From Mycobacterium sp. (GTDB taxonomy: Bacteria > Actinomycetota > Actinomycetes > Mycobacteriales > Mycobacteriaceae), in contig JAKFVT010000005.1 in assembly GCA_021732005.1 (NCBI GenBank), positions 1-64,000 on the forward strand: a DNA stretch of 64,000 nt, written 5' to 3'. The translations under genes were made by a program, and so were the position numbers. Positions 63,058-64,000 of the stretch are shown here, one piece after another. Every line of letters starts with the position of its first letter. Position 1 is the stretch's first letter. The notes beneath the pieces are model-generated. The model was not told the DNA's origin. It worked only from the letters and a program-made list of their open reading frames with translations, and searched no databases.

Positions 63058-64000
63058 ATGACTGCTGTGCAGCCCGAGAGTGGCGTGTTGGCGGGTGAAC
63101 CCCGGATGTTGATCGGCGGCGAACTGGTGGATGCGACCGCTGGAGCGGTGTTCGACGTCATCCATCCGGCCAGCGAGCAGGTGGTCGGTCAGGCGGCCGA
63201 CGGCTCCGTCGTCGATATGGAGCGCGCGGTCGGCGCAGCCCGCGCGGCCTTCGACACCACCGAATGGTCGCGTGACCTCGACTTCCGTTACCACTGCCTG
63301 ATGCAGTTGCATGCGGCCCTCGAACGCAATACCGAACGGCTGCGACGCATCCTGGTCACCGAGGTCGGCTGCCCGATCACCGTGACCGGCTCGCAGATTG
63401 AGAGTCCGATCGACGAGGTCAAGCACTGGGCCCAGCACGGCCGCGACTTCGAGTATCTGCCCGACACCGGCCTGCACGACACCGCGTTGGGACCTGCGCG
63501 GCGCTGGCTGCACTACGAGCCGGTCGGCGTGGTCGGGGCGATCACGCCGTGGAACGTGCCGCTGTACCTCAACATCGCCGAAACCATGCCGGCCTTGATC
63601 GCCGGGAACACCGTGGTCCTCAAACCCGCTCAGTTGACTCCCTGGTCGGGCAGCGAGCTCGGACGAATCATCGCCGAAGAAACCGATATCCCAGCGGGAG
63701 TGTTCAACGTCGTCACGTCCAACGCCAACGAGGTCGGCGCGGCGCTATCGGCAGATCCGCGGGTGGACATGATCACCTTCACCGGATCCACTGCGACGGG
63801 ACGTGCGATCCTGGCCGCAGGTGCGCCGACTGTGAAGAAAACATTGTTGGAGCTCGGCGGCAAGTCGGCCCATATCGTTCTCGACGATGCCGACTTCGGC
63901 TCGGCGTTGCCGTTGGCGGCCATGATGGCGTGCGTGATGTCCGGCCAGAGCTGCATATTGCCGTCGCGGATCCTTCTGCCGCGCAGCAGATATGACGAAG
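63058..64000 (+). CDS. Aldehyde dehydrogenase (3' truncated)
   Basis: First 314 residues of an NAD(P)-dependent aldehyde dehydrogenase; the gene runs past the window end. Visible motifs: GAITPWNVPLYL (cofactor and oxyanion Asn), PALIAGNTVVLKPAQLTPWSG, ITFTGSTATGRAI (nucleotide binding), the general-base Glu in KKTLLELGGKSAHIVL and the catalytic Cys in MSGQSCILPSRILL. ATG with AGAGGTGG just upstream. Probably controlled by the TetR protein through CTCTA-N6-TAGAG. It may act with the LLM oxidoreductase on an alcohol or aldehyde substrate. Confidence 0.94.
   Translation, partial: MTAVQPESGVLAGEPRMLIGGELVDATAGAVFDVIHPASEQVVGQAADGSVVDMERAVGAARAAFDTTEWSRDLDFRYHCLMQLHAALERNTERLRRILVTEVGCPITVTGSQIESPIDEVKHWAQHGRDFEYLPDTGLHDTALGPARRWLHYEPVGVVGAITPWNVPLYLNIAETMPALIAGNTVVLKPAQLTPWSGSELGRIIAEETDIPAGVFNVVTSNANEVGAALSADPRVDMITFTGSTATGRAILAAGAPTVKKTLLELGGKSAHIVLDDADFGSALPLAAMMACVMSGQSCILPSRILLPRSRYDE

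Overview
The window is about 66-67% GC, densely coded on both strands and compact, with many 4-base ATGA/GTGA overlaps and no intergenic stretch over 300 bases. Gene content and order point to a non-tuberculous Mycobacterium (Mycolicibacterium-type). The run secD-secF-lipoprotein-apt-relA-ppiB-metallohydrolase-hisS matches M. tuberculosis Rv2587c-Rv2580c. Orthologues of Rv2578c, Rv2575, Rv2573, aspS (Rv2572c) and the Rv2566-Rv2569c group follow, with lineage-specific genes between them. I see no tRNA, rRNA, transposase, phage gene or CRISPR array.

1-13.6 kb: the housekeeping block. It is interrupted by a secreted Ig-like/beta-rich protein between apt and relA, and it carries two side-by-side membrane-anchored cyclophilins. 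It closes with a perfect 12-bp terminator hairpin at hisS. 13.6-17.2 kb: small secreted proteins, then a three-gene envelope redox operon (Tat-exported catalase-like peroxidase, cytochrome b561, DUF2330 protein) with a Crp-like palindrome upstream. 17.3-22.1 kb: a complete urea ABC transporter operon, urtABCDE.

22.3-36.1 kb: mixed genes. These include an Rv2573-like ketopantoate reductase, a DUF222/HNH nuclease, a radical-SAM protein with a textbook mycobacterial SOS box, and a catabolic cluster (TetR, amidohydrolase, two acyl-CoA dehydrogenases, divergent thioesterase) whose two promoters share the same 12-mer. An Rv2575-like zinc metallopeptidase and a carboxylesterase follow. 36.2-46.2 kb: aspS, a Ddn-like protein, a thiolase-DUF302 operon divergent from an HxlR regulator, and a condensation-type acyltransferase next to an MmpS-MmpL exporter.

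48-56 kb: a four-gene operon (transglutaminase-DUF2126, circularly permuted ATP-grasp/alpha-E, transglutaminase, zinc-ribbon metallopeptidase). It is widely conserved but biochemically uncharacterised, and is the best candidate here for an undescribed system: a peptide ligation and processing pathway. 56-64 kb: a MerR-controlled reductase with a canonical 19-bp-spacer promoter, a beta-lactamase-fold esterase, a DUF3097 protein, an acyl-CoA dehydrogenase under a palindromic operator, and a TetR regulator whose putative operator also precedes an F420-type oxidoreductase and an aldehyde dehydrogenase cut by the window end.
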